From: Ilumatobacteraceae bacterium
GTDB taxonomy: Bacteria; Actinomycetota; Acidimicrobiia; Acidimicrobiales; Ilumatobacteraceae
Assembly: GCA_023257035.1 (NCBI GenBank)
Contig: JALRDI010000189.1
Location: 1 to 21,883, forward strand
Direction: 5' to 3'
DNA: 21,883 bases
Each line of letters opens with the position of its first letter. The first letter of the stretch is position 1. This document shows, piece after piece, positions 7,251 through 14,831 of this stretch. The translations under genes were made by a program, and so were the position numbers. A model generated the notes under the pieces. That model did no database searches and was not told the origin of the DNA. It saw only the letters and a list, made by a program, of their open reading frames with translations.

Positions 7251-8287
7251 CCTCACCCCTGCGGGGTCGTACTGTGCTTGAAACTGGGACGGTTGGTGAC
7301 GATCGTCGACCAGCACTAATTGCGGCGGCTCTTCAGTCGCTTGCTCGAGATCATCGAAATATTGTTGGCGTGCCTGTCGTGCCGTTCCCGGGTGGGGCGG
7401 GGATCCATGATCCGTCTGGGTCGTTTATTTGGCTTGATGAACAACCTGAACGATTGCTAGGTGCCGCAATTGCGTTGCACCTCAGGAAGGCGACTAGCCG
7501 CCTCGACATTGTTGTTCCAGATATTCATCGTGAACTAGCTCCTGCGGTTGCTCGACGGGCAACGCAGTGGAACATTCCAATTGAAGTATTCAGCCTCGAC
7601 GGAAAGTCGCTGACGACAGTCGACCCCCAGCCGGCTGCTGCAGAACGAGATTGTGAATTCGACATCGACCAGTTCCGCTCGGTGATCTCCGAAGCCGGTG
7701 CAGAGGTCGTCATCGAACACGGAGTGCTCACCGGAGAGGTGGCAGGGCTCGAGGTCTGCCGCGTTGTTTTTGAGGATGAATGGCGGCTGCGCGTGGGCGT
7801 CGGCTCGCAAGATCGTGAAGCCTTCCAGATGCTGCATGGTGATGCGCCGTCACTTGACTCGCTCGTCCGAGTTGTCGAATTTGTGCAGACATATCGCCGA
7901 TCAACAGCCGATCCGCATCCGCTCAACCGGCTCTCCCCGGAGCGATGGATGCGCTCAACATATACGTCAGCTGATTCGCGTGAACTCCCATCGTGTACGC
8001 AGATGTCAGGGGTGTTGCCCCGAGGGAGCATGTCTGATGCATCTCCCGCATTTGCTGTTACACAGCGCGATGGCGTCACAAGGTTGCTCGCATTCACTAC
8101 GGGAACCGATCTGGGCGCCGTAGTTGATGCAGCCGATCACGCCGAGTGGTCGGCTCATCAGGACGAGGTGAGCGAAATCGTTGTGGTAGTCGACGGTCGA
8201 AACCGCCTGCCGGTTCTTGATGCGATCGCAGAACGTTCAGTGAAACCAATGCGCATTGTCTCGCAGAGCGAACTTGCGAGCCTCTGA
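7247..8287 (+). CDS. Uncharacterised protein between rpmE and prfA
   Basis: I do not recognise this 346-residue protein. It has no signal peptide or membrane segment, so it is probably cytoplasmic. The N-terminal half (about 1-120) has alternating hydrophobic strands and helices, including PVVPFPGGAGIHDPSGSF, LLGAAIALHLRK and LDIVVPDIHRELAPAVARRA. The middle part (about 160-245) reads GLEVCRVVFEDEWRLRVGVG, DREAFQMLHGD and HPLNRLSPERWMRS, which look like conserved blocks. The C-terminus has another alpha/beta segment (VSEIVVVVDGRNRLPVLDAI). GTG 7247 overlaps the rpmE stop by 4 bases (GTGA), and prfA starts 18 bases after its end. Codon use is like the neighbours. The context suggests a ribosome or translation link, but this rests only on position; it lacks the Gly-rich GHMP motif, so it is not the missing homoserine kinase. 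Confidence 0.85.
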   Translation: MTSPLRGRTVLETGTVGDDRRPALIAAALQSLARDHRNIVGVPVVPFPGGAGIHDPSGSFIWLDEQPERLLGAAIALHLRKATSRLDIVVPDIHRELAPAVARRATQWNIPIEVFSLDGKSLTTVDPQPAAAERDCEFDIDQFRSVISEAGAEVVIEHGVLTGEVAGLEVCRVVFEDEWRLRVGVGSQDREAFQMLHGDAPSLDSLVRVVEFVQTYRRSTADPHPLNRLSPERWMRSTYTSADSRELPSCTQMSGVLPRGSMSDASPAFAVTQRDGVTRLLAFTTGTDLGAVVDAADHAEWSAHQDEVSEIVVVVDGRNRLPVLDAIAERSVKPMRIVSQSELASL

Positions 8288-8290
8288 GAG

Positions 8291-8296
8291 TAACCT
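8291..8296 (+). promoter_or_regulatory. Putative -10 element of prfA (leaderless)
   Basis: TAACCT ends 9 nt before the prfA ATG, in the 18-base gap after the preceding gene. No Shine-Dalgarno sequence is visible before this ATG. A local promoter giving a leaderless prfA mRNA is plausible in addition to read-through. Confidence 0.35.
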
Positions 8297-8305
8297 CGGT
8301 ACACC

Positions 8306-9412
8306 ATGACGCAGCCTTCCTCAGAGCACGATGCTCTCTTTGAGCGACTTGCGTCTCACACAGGTGAATTTCGAGAATTAGAGCAGCGGCTGGCTGATCC
8401 TGCCACTGCAGCTGACCCAGATGAGCTTCGAAAGGTCTCGCAGCGTTATCACCAACTTCAGGCGTTCGTGGATGCCCTTTCCGAGCGAGACCGTCTCATC
8501 GATGACATTGCTGCCGCAAATGAACTTGCCGAGGTATCCGACGGCGACGATCGCACTGCGTTTGAACAAGAGGCTCTGTCTGGAAATGAGAAACTAGAGG
8601 AACTCGCTCAGCATGTTCGAGAGTTGCTGATTCCCCCTGATCCAGACGCAGGCCGCAATGTCATCGTTGAAATCCGTGGTGCCGAGGGCGGGGAAGAGGC
8701 AAACCTTTTTGCTGGTGACCTACTCGACATGTACCGCGGGTATGCCCAACTTCGCGGTTGGAAATTCGAGGTGTTATCTCACGATGCGAGCGACCTTGGT
8801 GGAACAAATCAGGTCACATTTATCATCCGTGGCGAAGACGCCTGGCAACGATTGAAGTTCGAAGGTGGCCCTCATCGGGTGCAACGTGTGCCGGTCACTG
8901 AGAGCCAAGGACGTGTTCACACTTCGTCGGCGACCGTTGCCGTGCTACCGGAAGCCGATGAGGTCGAAGTCGAAATTGACGATCGAGATCTGGATATCGA
9001 CGTATATCGATCCTCCGGAGCGGGTGGGCAGCATGTGAATACCACCGACTCAGCAGTTCGCATTACCCACCGCCCGTCAGGGCTGGTTGTCACGATGCAG
9101 GACGAACGAAGTCAGTTGCAAAATAGGGCTCGCGCAATGCAGGTACTGCGGGCGCGACTCAAGGCGTTAGCAGAATCAGAGCAAGACTCCCAACGGTCAG
9201 CTGATCGGCGGTCGCAAGTTGGTGGCGGTGGCCGCAGCGAAAAGATCCGCACCTATAACTTCAAGGAAAGCCGGGTAACTGATCACCGGATAGGGCTCAC
9301 GATTCATCGCCTACCTGAGGTGCTAGCTGGGGCCCTCGATCACGTGATTGAGCCGCTATTGCTTGAAGAGCGAGAGCGACTTCTCGCTGAGGAGACAGAA
9401 GCCGCGTCGTGA
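8306..9412 (+). CDS. prfA: Peptide chain release factor 1
   Basis: Reads UAA and UAG stop codons in the ribosomal A site and triggers peptide release. 368 residues, somewhat longer than E. coli RF1. Seen: a coiled N-terminal domain (FRELEQRLADP onward), IRGAEGGEEANLFAGDLL, the codon-recognition tripeptide of the RF1 type PVT within RVPVTESQGRVHTSSA, and the catalytic GGQ at 240-242 (SSGAGGQHVNTTDSAVRITH). The PVT tripeptide in place of SPF excludes RF2. GGQ glutamine is the target of the next gene, prmC, whose GTG overlaps the prfA TGA by 4 bases (GTGA), so modifier and substrate are made together. Confidence 0.97.
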   Translation: MTQPSSEHDALFERLASHTGEFRELEQRLADPATAADPDELRKVSQRYHQLQAFVDALSERDRLIDDIAAANELAEVSDGDDRTAFEQEALSGNEKLEELAQHVRELLIPPDPDAGRNVIVEIRGAEGGEEANLFAGDLLDMYRGYAQLRGWKFEVLSHDASDLGGTNQVTFIIRGEDAWQRLKFEGGPHRVQRVPVTESQGRVHTSSATVAVLPEADEVEVEIDDRDLDIDVYRSSGAGGQHVNTTDSAVRITHRPSGLVVTMQDERSQLQNRARAMQVLRARLKALAESEQDSQRSADRRSQVGGGGRSEKIRTYNFKESRVTDHRIGLTIHRLPEVLAGALDHVIEPLLLEERERLLAEETEAAS

Positions 9413-10257
9413 CCACGGTGCGCGAACTCGTTGAGTCGACGGCAGCGATTGTTGGCGATCGCAACCATGCCAGATGGCTCGTCGAAGTTGCAGTTTCGGC
9501 TGACCCACTCGACGAGGTGTTGGACGATGAGGTGACTGAGCGCATGGTTGCGCACCTTGATGTCATGGTTGGGCGTTATCGCACAGGTGAACCCCTGCAA
9601 TATGTGCTGGGTCGATGGGCGTTTCGGCACCTCGATCTGTTCGTGGATGAGCGGGTTCTCATTCCACGTCCTGAAACTGAAGAAGTTGCCGGGATTGCGG
9701 TCGAATTTGCTCGAGCGGTTGATGGTGAGCGCACGGTGATTGATCTCGGCACAGGATCGGGAGCGATCGGGCTCTCACTTGCAACTGAGTTACCACTCGA
9801 CGGGACATCGATTTGGATGACCGACGTTTCCTCGGATGCTCTTGCGGTCGCCCAAGCAAATCTTGCGGGTATCGGTCGGCCGGCACGGAATGTGACAATC
9901 ATCCAGAGCAGATGGTTCGATGATGTTCCTCAGGAACTTCAAGCTGATGTCATCGTGTCGAACCCGCCATACATTGCGGCAAATAGCGAGGCGGTTGATC
10001 GAAGTGTTGATCGACACGAACCAGCAATTGCGTTGTATTCAGGCGTCGATGGATTGGACGCCATTCGCGAGATCATCGAGAACGCGGGGAACTACCTCAA
10101 ATCCAATGGAACACTCGTGCTCGAAATCGGTTTTGATCAGGCGGATGCGGCCCGAGGGTTACTCACCCAACATGGCTTTATCGACATTGAGATACGGCAA
10201 GACGTATTTGGAAACGACCGTATTGCGATCGGTCGTTGGCGTAGCCACGCTGTGTGA
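9409..10257 (+). CDS. prmC: Peptide chain release factor N5-glutamine methyltransferase
   Basis: SAM-dependent enzyme that methylates the GGQ glutamine of release factors. 282 residues, the normal size. Seen: the N-terminal substrate-binding helical domain, the linker motif EPLQYVLGRWAF, RPETEE, the SAM-binding motif VIDLGTGSGAIGLSLA (around residue 114), and the catalytic NPPY at 185-188 that holds the target glutamine. It starts with GTG overlapping the prfA stop. The C-terminal part (LVLEIGFDQADAARGLL) also fits the family. The chorismate mutase gene begins 84 bases on behind its own leader. Confidence 0.96.
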   Translation: MTTVRELVESTAAIVGDRNHARWLVEVAVSADPLDEVLDDEVTERMVAHLDVMVGRYRTGEPLQYVLGRWAFRHLDLFVDERVLIPRPETEEVAGIAVEFARAVDGERTVIDLGTGSGAIGLSLATELPLDGTSIWMTDVSSDALAVAQANLAGIGRPARNVTIIQSRWFDDVPQELQADVIVSNPPYIAANSEAVDRSVDRHEPAIALYSGVDGLDAIREIIENAGNYLKSNGTLVLEIGFDQADAARGLLTQHGFIDIEIRQDVFGNDRIAIGRWRSHAV

Positions 10258-10301
10258 CAGCCGTTCGAGGCGCACAGATGGCTGAGTTGGCAGGATCCCG
10301 C

Positions 10302-10341
10302 TAGCGTCCTAGGGGCGGAAAACCGCTGAGGAGAAAACACC
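10302..10341 (+). promoter_or_regulatory. Promoter, leader hairpin and RBS of the chorismate mutase gene
   Basis: TAGCGT (10302-10307) is a possible -10. Transcription would then begin near 10314, at a GCGG-aaaa-CCGC hairpin (10315-10326) that lies directly before the Shine-Dalgarno AGGAG (10329-10333), which is 8 nt from GTG 10342. A stem at the 5' end could stabilise the mRNA or tune translation; function is not shown. Confidence 0.4.
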
Positions 10342-10626
10342 GTGAACGACGACCGTTTGTCCCGCTATCGATCAAGTATTGACAACATTGACGCCGCGCT
10401 CGTGTTCATGCTGGCCGAGCGATTCAAGATCACTCAGGCTGTCGGTGAATACAAAGCTGAAGTTGGCCTCCCTCCTGCTGATGAGTCCCGCGAAAGCGAG
10501 CAAATCGAACGACTTCGCGCCCTTGCTCTAGATGCGGGTCTTGACCCGGTGTTCACTGAGAAATTTCTTCGATTCATTGTCGCTGAAGTGATTCGGCATC
10601 ATCAGTTGATCGCTGGCGAGAACTGA
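10342..10626 (+). CDS. Chorismate mutase, AroQ type
   Basis: Converts chorismate to prephenate, the first step toward phenylalanine and tyrosine. 94 residues, an all-helical stand-alone AroQ domain without a signal peptide, so intracellular. The residues that match the E. coli P-protein mutase site are in register with an offset of one: R10, R27, K38, D47 and E51 (LSRYRSSIDNID, ERFKITQAVGEYKAEVG, DESRESEQIERL). The C-terminal helix reads EVIRHHQLI; the position matching E. coli Gln88 appears to be H87, a replacement that needs an alignment to confirm. GTG start with a good AGGAG 8 nt upstream. The next gene follows after 9 bases, so the two probably form an operon. Confidence 0.88.
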   Translation: MNDDRLSRYRSSIDNIDAALVFMLAERFKITQAVGEYKAEVGLPPADESRESEQIERLRALALDAGLDPVFTEKFLRFIVAEVIRHHQLIAGEN

Positions 10627-10635
10627 TTTCCCGCC

Positions 10636-11868
10636 GTGGCTGAACGAGTTGACGTTGTCGTTATCGGTGGTGGGCCAGCTGGCTCTGCTGCAGCAATGCG
10701 CGCCGCACGTGGCGGGGCATCGGTAGCTGTTTTCGAATCGGGTGATCGGGGCCGAGACAAGATTTGTGGTGATGGGTTGACGCCGCGAGCTGTCGCCGCT
10801 CTGAACGAACTCAACATCCCCATCGATGCGAGTCACCGTATTGCTGGGCTGCGAATGATTGCGGGCCGCCAAACACGTGAATTGCCATGGCCAGAATCAG
10901 GTCGTTTCCCGGGCTACGGCGCTGTCTGGCCTCGACAGCGCCTCGATGCAGCGCTGATTGAGGCAGCCGAGTCATCTGGGGCGGCTGTTTCATTCAATTC
11001 GACTGCGATGCCGCTCATTGATGATGGAATCGTGCGAGGTGTTCAGGTTGAAACCTCGAACGGTTCCCGCGAGGTGCTTGCGGAGAAGGTCATCGTCGCA
11101 ACTGGTGCGCCGGGTGCCGTCGCCCGTGAGCTTGGTGCGGTCAGGGTTGCAGATGAGCCATTTGGTCTGGCGATCAGAACCTACGTTGAATCACCTCGCC
11201 ATGCGGACGACATGTTGGAAGCCTGTTTGACGCTGCGCGACGAACACGGAACCCCAGTTCCCGGGTATGGCTGGATGTTCCCCTGTGGGGACGGCACGGT
11301 CAATATCGGGGTGGGCGCATTGTCGACGATGAAGGGGTTTAAGAACCTCAATCTCAACAAATTGTTGGCCTCGTATCGGGCGTCTGTTGAGGGTCCGTGG
11401 AGTCTTGGTGCTGATACCGGCCGAGCTCGGGCCTGGCGTCTTCCGATGTCGGTTGTGAAACGCTCAGGGCCGGGTTGGATGGCAATTGGCGATGCTGCGG
11501 GCCTTGTCAACCCGATGAATGGTGAGGGTATCGATTACGGACTCGAGTCGGGAATGCTCGCAGCCGATGAATTCCTTCGCAATCCGACTGGGGCTGAGCA
11601 ACGTTACGACGATGCTGTGGGTGAGCGCTTCGATTCGTTCCTGCGCACGGGCCGGCGTTTCGCGTTCCTCATTGGACACCCGTTCCTGTTGCGCACGGGG
11701 CTTCGGATGGCTGTGGGCACGCATTCGATTGCAAACATCACTCTGCAGGTCATGGGCAACCTGGTCGATGGGGATACCCCTGGTGCAGCCGGTCGTGTGC
11801 TGTCGTTTGCCGATCGTGCGCTCGGTCTCGCAGATCCTTTGCTGCGTAAGACCAGAGCAAAAGCCTGA
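10636..11868 (+). CDS. Geranylgeranyl reductase family FAD-dependent oxidoreductase
   Basis: A flavoprotein of 410 residues that probably saturates double bonds in an isoprenoid chain. Seen: the N-terminal FAD-binding VVVIGGGPAGSAAA (G11-G13-G16), the family motif KICGDGLTPRAVAAL with C44, VIVATGAPGAVAREL in the second FAD segment, GYGWMFPCGDGTVNIGVG, and the C-terminal FAD motif GDAAGLVNPMNGEGIDYGLES with D286. In actinobacteria the close relatives are MenJ-type enzymes that reduce one isoprene unit of menaquinone; chlorophyll or archaeal-lipid roles are unlikely in this context. That substrate is inference. GTG start, 9 bases after the chorismate mutase stop, no clear Shine-Dalgarno, so translation may depend on the upstream gene. 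A C-terminal region of about 60 residues is hydrophobic and basic, which would suit membrane contact. Confidence 0.85.
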   Translation: MAERVDVVVIGGGPAGSAAAMRAARGGASVAVFESGDRGRDKICGDGLTPRAVAALNELNIPIDASHRIAGLRMIAGRQTRELPWPESGRFPGYGAVWPRQRLDAALIEAAESSGAAVSFNSTAMPLIDDGIVRGVQVETSNGSREVLAEKVIVATGAPGAVARELGAVRVADEPFGLAIRTYVESPRHADDMLEACLTLRDEHGTPVPGYGWMFPCGDGTVNIGVGALSTMKGFKNLNLNKLLASYRASVEGPWSLGADTGRARAWRLPMSVVKRSGPGWMAIGDAAGLVNPMNGEGIDYGLESGMLAADEFLRNPTGAEQRYDDAVGERFDSFLRTGRRFAFLIGHPFLLRTGLRMAVGTHSIANITLQVMGNLVDGDTPGAAGRVLSFADRALGLADPLLRKTRAKA

Positions 11869-11872
11869 TCGA

Positions 11873-11878
11873 TAGCGT
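11873..11878 (+). promoter_or_regulatory. Putative -10 element of ppgK (leaderless)
   Basis: TAGCGT ends 8 nt before the ATG at 11887, inside the 18-base gap after the preceding gene. No Shine-Dalgarno sequence is present, which fits a leaderless transcript. Confidence 0.4.
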
Positions 11879-11886
11879 TCCCTGCA

Positions 11887-12633
11887 ATGGCGTCAACAAT
11901 TGGATTCGGTATCGATATCGGGGGTAGCGGAATGAAGGCCGCACCTGTTGACCTGTCAGATGCTGGCAAACTCGCCGAAGATCGATTTCGCATTTCAACA
12001 CCCACACCAGCGACTCCTGAGGCTGTGGCTGGGGTTGTCGTTGAACTTGTCCAACATTTTGGCTGGGAGGGGCCGGCAGGGATCGCTCTTCCATCGGTGG
12101 TCCGTAACGGAGTAGTTCACTCTGCGGCCAATATCGATGACAGTTGGATCGATGTTGATGCGAAAGCACTGTTCTCCTCTGTGCTTGGTCAAGATGTCGT
12201 CGTGATGAATGATGCTGATGCGGCTGGTCTCGCCGAAATGTCCTTTGGAGCAGGTGCAGGACGTCAGGGCGTTGTGATGGCATTGACATTTGGGACTGGA
12301 ATCGGGTCAGCGTTGTTCGTTGACGGCCACCTTGTCCCGAATACCGAGCTAGGTCATCTCGAGTTCAAAGGGGAGTCGTTCGAAAAATGGGCGGCGGCGA
12401 GCGCAAGGAAGCGCGACGACCTGTCGTGGAAGAAGTGGGCGGCTCGAGTCTCGACCTACTTGCAGACAATTGACGCACTCTTCTCGCCGGATGTGGTGAT
12501 CGTCGGTGGTGGCGCCTCCAAGTCGGCAGACAAATGGGTTCCCCTTATTGATGCCCGTCCAGAAATTTTGGTCGCCGAATTCGCGAATTCAGCTGGAATT
12601 GTTGGAGCTGCAATGGCGAGTAGTGGCGCCTGA
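11887..12633 (+). CDS. ppgK: Polyphosphate glucokinase
   Basis: ROK-fold kinase that phosphorylates glucose to glucose 6-phosphate with polyphosphate (and in some members ATP). 248 residues, typical of actinobacterial PPGK. Seen: the phosphate-binding GIDIGGSGMK (10-17), the catalytic aspartate D109 in MNDADAAGLAE, the adenosine/phosphate segment LTFGTGIGSALF, NTELGHLEF, and IVGGGASK near the end. The CxCGxxGC zinc motif of other ROK kinases is absent, as expected for PPGK. Its product feeds pgi, which lies at the right edge. It converges on the antiporter gene with 29 bases between them. Confidence 0.93.
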   Translation: MASTIGFGIDIGGSGMKAAPVDLSDAGKLAEDRFRISTPTPATPEAVAGVVVELVQHFGWEGPAGIALPSVVRNGVVHSAANIDDSWIDVDAKALFSSVLGQDVVVMNDADAAGLAEMSFGAGAGRQGVVMALTFGTGIGSALFVDGHLVPNTELGHLEFKGESFEKWAAASARKRDDLSWKKWAARVSTYLQTIDALFSPDVVIVGGGASKSADKWVPLIDARPEILVAEFANSAGIVGAAMASSGA

Positions 12634-12662
12634 CATCGTTGTGCGTCACGTACTCAGCGGTC

Positions 12663-13766
12663 TTACGAGTTGTTGCTAGCGATTTCTCTAGATCCTCGTA
12701 GGCCGATCACTACGAGCGTGACTGCAGTCAGTGGGACAACGAACGCAAGCATCGCAGTGCTGAACTCGTCATGAATCGCGGCAGATGACGCGTCAAGCCC
12801 GAGCCAGACGAGGTAGGCGGCGTAATACGCAACAAAGACGAAACCTTCCCATCGCTTAATCACAAAACCATTCACGAAGATGGGTAGGCACGCGACTGCA
12901 ACAGCGAGCATGAACGGAAGGTCAAAGCCGAGTGCGGTGTTACTCACAGAGATAGGAGTGATGAGGGAAGTCAATCCGAGCACTGCGAGGATGTTGAACA
13001 GGTTCGACCCGACGGCGTTGCCGACGGCAAGGTCTCGTTGCCCCTTCGCAGCAGCAACAATCGAGGTTGCAATCTCGGGAAGTGATGTACCGACGGCAAC
13101 CACCGTGAGCCCGATCAGTAGTTCGCTGGCCCCCAGCGCCGTTGCGAGATCGGTAGCAGCTGTGACGAGCAGTTGGGCGCCGACGATAAGCATGGTGATA
13201 CCAGCGATGACGAGAGAGATGCTTTGCCAAAGAGGATGTGCGCCTGCGAGGTCCGCGGCGAGGCCTTCTTGGTATTCATCTTCGATGGAGTGTTCGTTGT
13301 TGTCGTTCGGAGATGACTTGGCCGATGAAACCGTCCGGTAGAGATAGGCCGCAAGGGCGAGGACGAAGAGTGCTCCGTCGATATGCCCCAAAGATCCGTC
13401 GAGCCCGAGCACTACGACTGCGCCAGATGCTCCAATCATGATCGGGACATCGATGCGTACGATGCGGAATGCGACGATGAGCCCCGAACCAACGACAGCG
13501 GAGAGACCGAGCACAAGAAGGATGTTGGCGATATTGCTGCCGACAACGTTTCCGAGTGCAAGATCGCTGGTCCCTCTTGATGCAGCCCCGATGCTGACCG
13601 CCAACTCTGGAGCACTTGTTCCGAACGCGACCACAGTGAGCCCGATGACAACCGGGGAGAGGCCGCTACTCGCAGCGATGCGCGCGGCGCCGCGAACCAT
13701 GATGTCTGCACCAAATATCAGCACGACGGTGCCGATAATGAAGGAGAAAACGGTGAACAAGGACAT
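12663..13766 (-). CDS. Na+/Ca2+-exchanger (CaCA) family antiporter
   Basis: Inner-membrane cation antiporter, most like the YrbG/CaxA group that exchanges Na+ or H+ for Ca2+. 367 residues with about 10 membrane helices in two inverted halves. The two alpha repeats are clear: GLTVVAFGTSAPEL (GTSAPE 49-54) with LGNVVGSNIANILLVLG, and GLTVVAVGTSLPEI (GTSLPE 226-231) with VGNAVGSNLFNILAVLG; E54 and E231 are the ion-site acids. An acidic, hydrophilic loop between the halves (about 150-172, SSPNDNNEHSIEDEYQEG) lies at the usual cytoplasmic position. ATG 13766 has AGAAGG almost touching it; the TTG two codons later (13760) would have a better 7-nt spacing, so the start may be there. It is divergent from the PfkB kinase gene. 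Confidence 0.92.
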   Translation of the reverse strand: MSLFTVFSFIIGTVVLIFGADIMVRGAARIAASSGLSPVVIGLTVVAFGTSAPELAVSIGAASRGTSDLALGNVVGSNIANILLVLGLSAVVGSGLIVAFRIVRIDVPIMIGASGAVVVLGLDGSLGHIDGALFVLALAAYLYRTVSSAKSSPNDNNEHSIEDEYQEGLAADLAGAHPLWQSISLVIAGITMLIVGAQLLVTAATDLATALGASELLIGLTVVAVGTSLPEIATSIVAAAKGQRDLAVGNAVGSNLFNILAVLGLTSLITPISVSNTALGFDLPFMLAVAVACLPIFVNGFVIKRWEGFVFVAYYAAYLVWLGLDASSAAIHDEFSTAMLAFVVPLTAVTLVVIGLRGSREIASNNS

Positions 13767-13854
13767 CCCTTCTATCTTCGCAGAGGAAAATTGAGTTGCC
13801 TCGTCGTAGTCGAGAATGTCGAAATGTTTTGCTTATGTCTGCGACGATGTGGTC

Positions 13855-14793
13855 ATGGCGTCCCCGACTCATGTCTCAGTGTTTGGCGAAGCATTGGTCG
13901 ATCTCATCGTTGCTCAGGGAGGGGAAGTGCATGCGGTGTTCGGAGGGGCACCGTTCAATACCGCCCGAGCGCTCGGGCGGCTTGGCGTTCCAACATCGTT
14001 CGTTGGGTCAATTGCTAATGACCGATTTGGTGACGGGTTGGTTGCCGAACTCACAGCAGACGGCGTCAACATCGAACGGGTGCGGCGAACCACATCGCCG
14101 ACCACGCTCGCGTTAGCAGAGCTCTCATCAAGAGGTAGTGCGTCGTACCGGTTTTACGTTGATGGCACCTCCGCTCAAGAGGCGTTCGATGACTTCCCAA
14201 TTCAAGTCGGTGGCTGGATGATGACCGGCGGCTTAGGGCTTGTCCTTAATCCGGTCGCAGATCAGATCGTCTCATGTCTTGAAAATCGTCCCGCATCTAC
14301 TCGAGTGATGGTGGATGTGAATTGTCGTCCATTGGTGATCACAAATACCGATGAATATCGGGCGCGAGTCGCCAAGGTGCTGTCGATGGTCGATGTCGTC
14401 AAGGTGAGCGATGAAGACCTCTCCTACCTCTACCCAGACGTCCCGGTTCGCGATGCTGCGCAGCGAATTCTCGAAAGTGGCCCAACACTGGTGCTACTCA
14501 CTGCCGGCTCCGATCCAGTTGAGGCATTTACCTCACAACAGTCGATTCGCGTTGAAGTGCCGCCAGTAGAGATCGTTGACACCGTCGGCGCTGGTGACAC
14601 CTTTGGTGCCGGATTCCTCGCCTGGTGGGCTCACTACGCAACGACCGAGACCATCGAATTGCAGACTCTTACTGATGTTGACCTGGTGACGCGCTCGGTG
14701 AAGATGGGTATCCATTCGTCGGCAATCGCAGTTGTGCGCAGGGGAGCCGACCCTCCGTACCGCGATGAGCTCGATGACGCCCTGTGGGACTGA
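13855..14793 (+). CDS. PfkB family carbohydrate kinase (fructokinase-like)
   Basis: Ribokinase-fold sugar kinase, 312 residues from ATG 13855. Seen: N-terminal VSVFGEALVDLI, the first PfkB signature region GGAPFNTARALGRLG, a lid strand LSSRGSASYRFYVDGTSAQ, VDVNCRPL in the middle, and the second signature DTVGAGDTFGAGFLAWW with the anion hole GAGD at 245-248 and catalytic base D248. The pattern of N-terminal GEALVD plus GGAPFN is that of fructokinases, so fructose or a related ketose is the likely substrate; it is not certain. The frame is open to 13816, but residues before MASPTHVSVFGE do not match the family. No good Shine-Dalgarno is seen. The M20 peptidase gene follows after 38 bases with its own -10-like element. 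Confidence 0.87.
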   Translation: MASPTHVSVFGEALVDLIVAQGGEVHAVFGGAPFNTARALGRLGVPTSFVGSIANDRFGDGLVAELTADGVNIERVRRTTSPTTLALAELSSRGSASYRFYVDGTSAQEAFDDFPIQVGGWMMTGGLGLVLNPVADQIVSCLENRPASTRVMVDVNCRPLVITNTDEYRARVAKVLSMVDVVKVSDEDLSYLYPDVPVRDAAQRILESGPTLVLLTAGSDPVEAFTSQQSIRVEVPPVEIVDTVGAGDTFGAGFLAWWAHYATTETIELQTLTDVDLVTRSVKMGIHSSAIAVVRRGADPPYRDELDDALWD

Positions 14794-14818
14794 GAAGGCC
14801 AACCGCTTCACCCCGGAG

Positions 14819-14824
14819 TAGCGT
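14819..14824 (+). promoter_or_regulatory. Putative -10 element of the M20 peptidase gene (leaderless)
   Basis: TAGCGT ends 7 nt before ATG 14832. It supports that ATG over the in-frame GTG at 14823, which would lie inside the hexamer. Confidence 0.4.
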
Positions 14825-14831
14825 GGAGATT

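Noticed and set aside
7247..8287. Possibility that the unknown gene is the missing homoserine kinase
   Set aside because: No GHMP Pro-x3-Gly-Leu-Gly-Ser-Ser-type motif and no kinase-like Gly loop are present.
10258..10284. CAGCC...GGCTG stem after prmC as terminator
   Set aside because: Only five pairs with a 17-nt loop and no T-run; too weak to annotate.
12634..12662. Terminator between ppgK and the antiporter gene
   Set aside because: Only a 4-base TGAC/GTCA match is seen; no stable stem.
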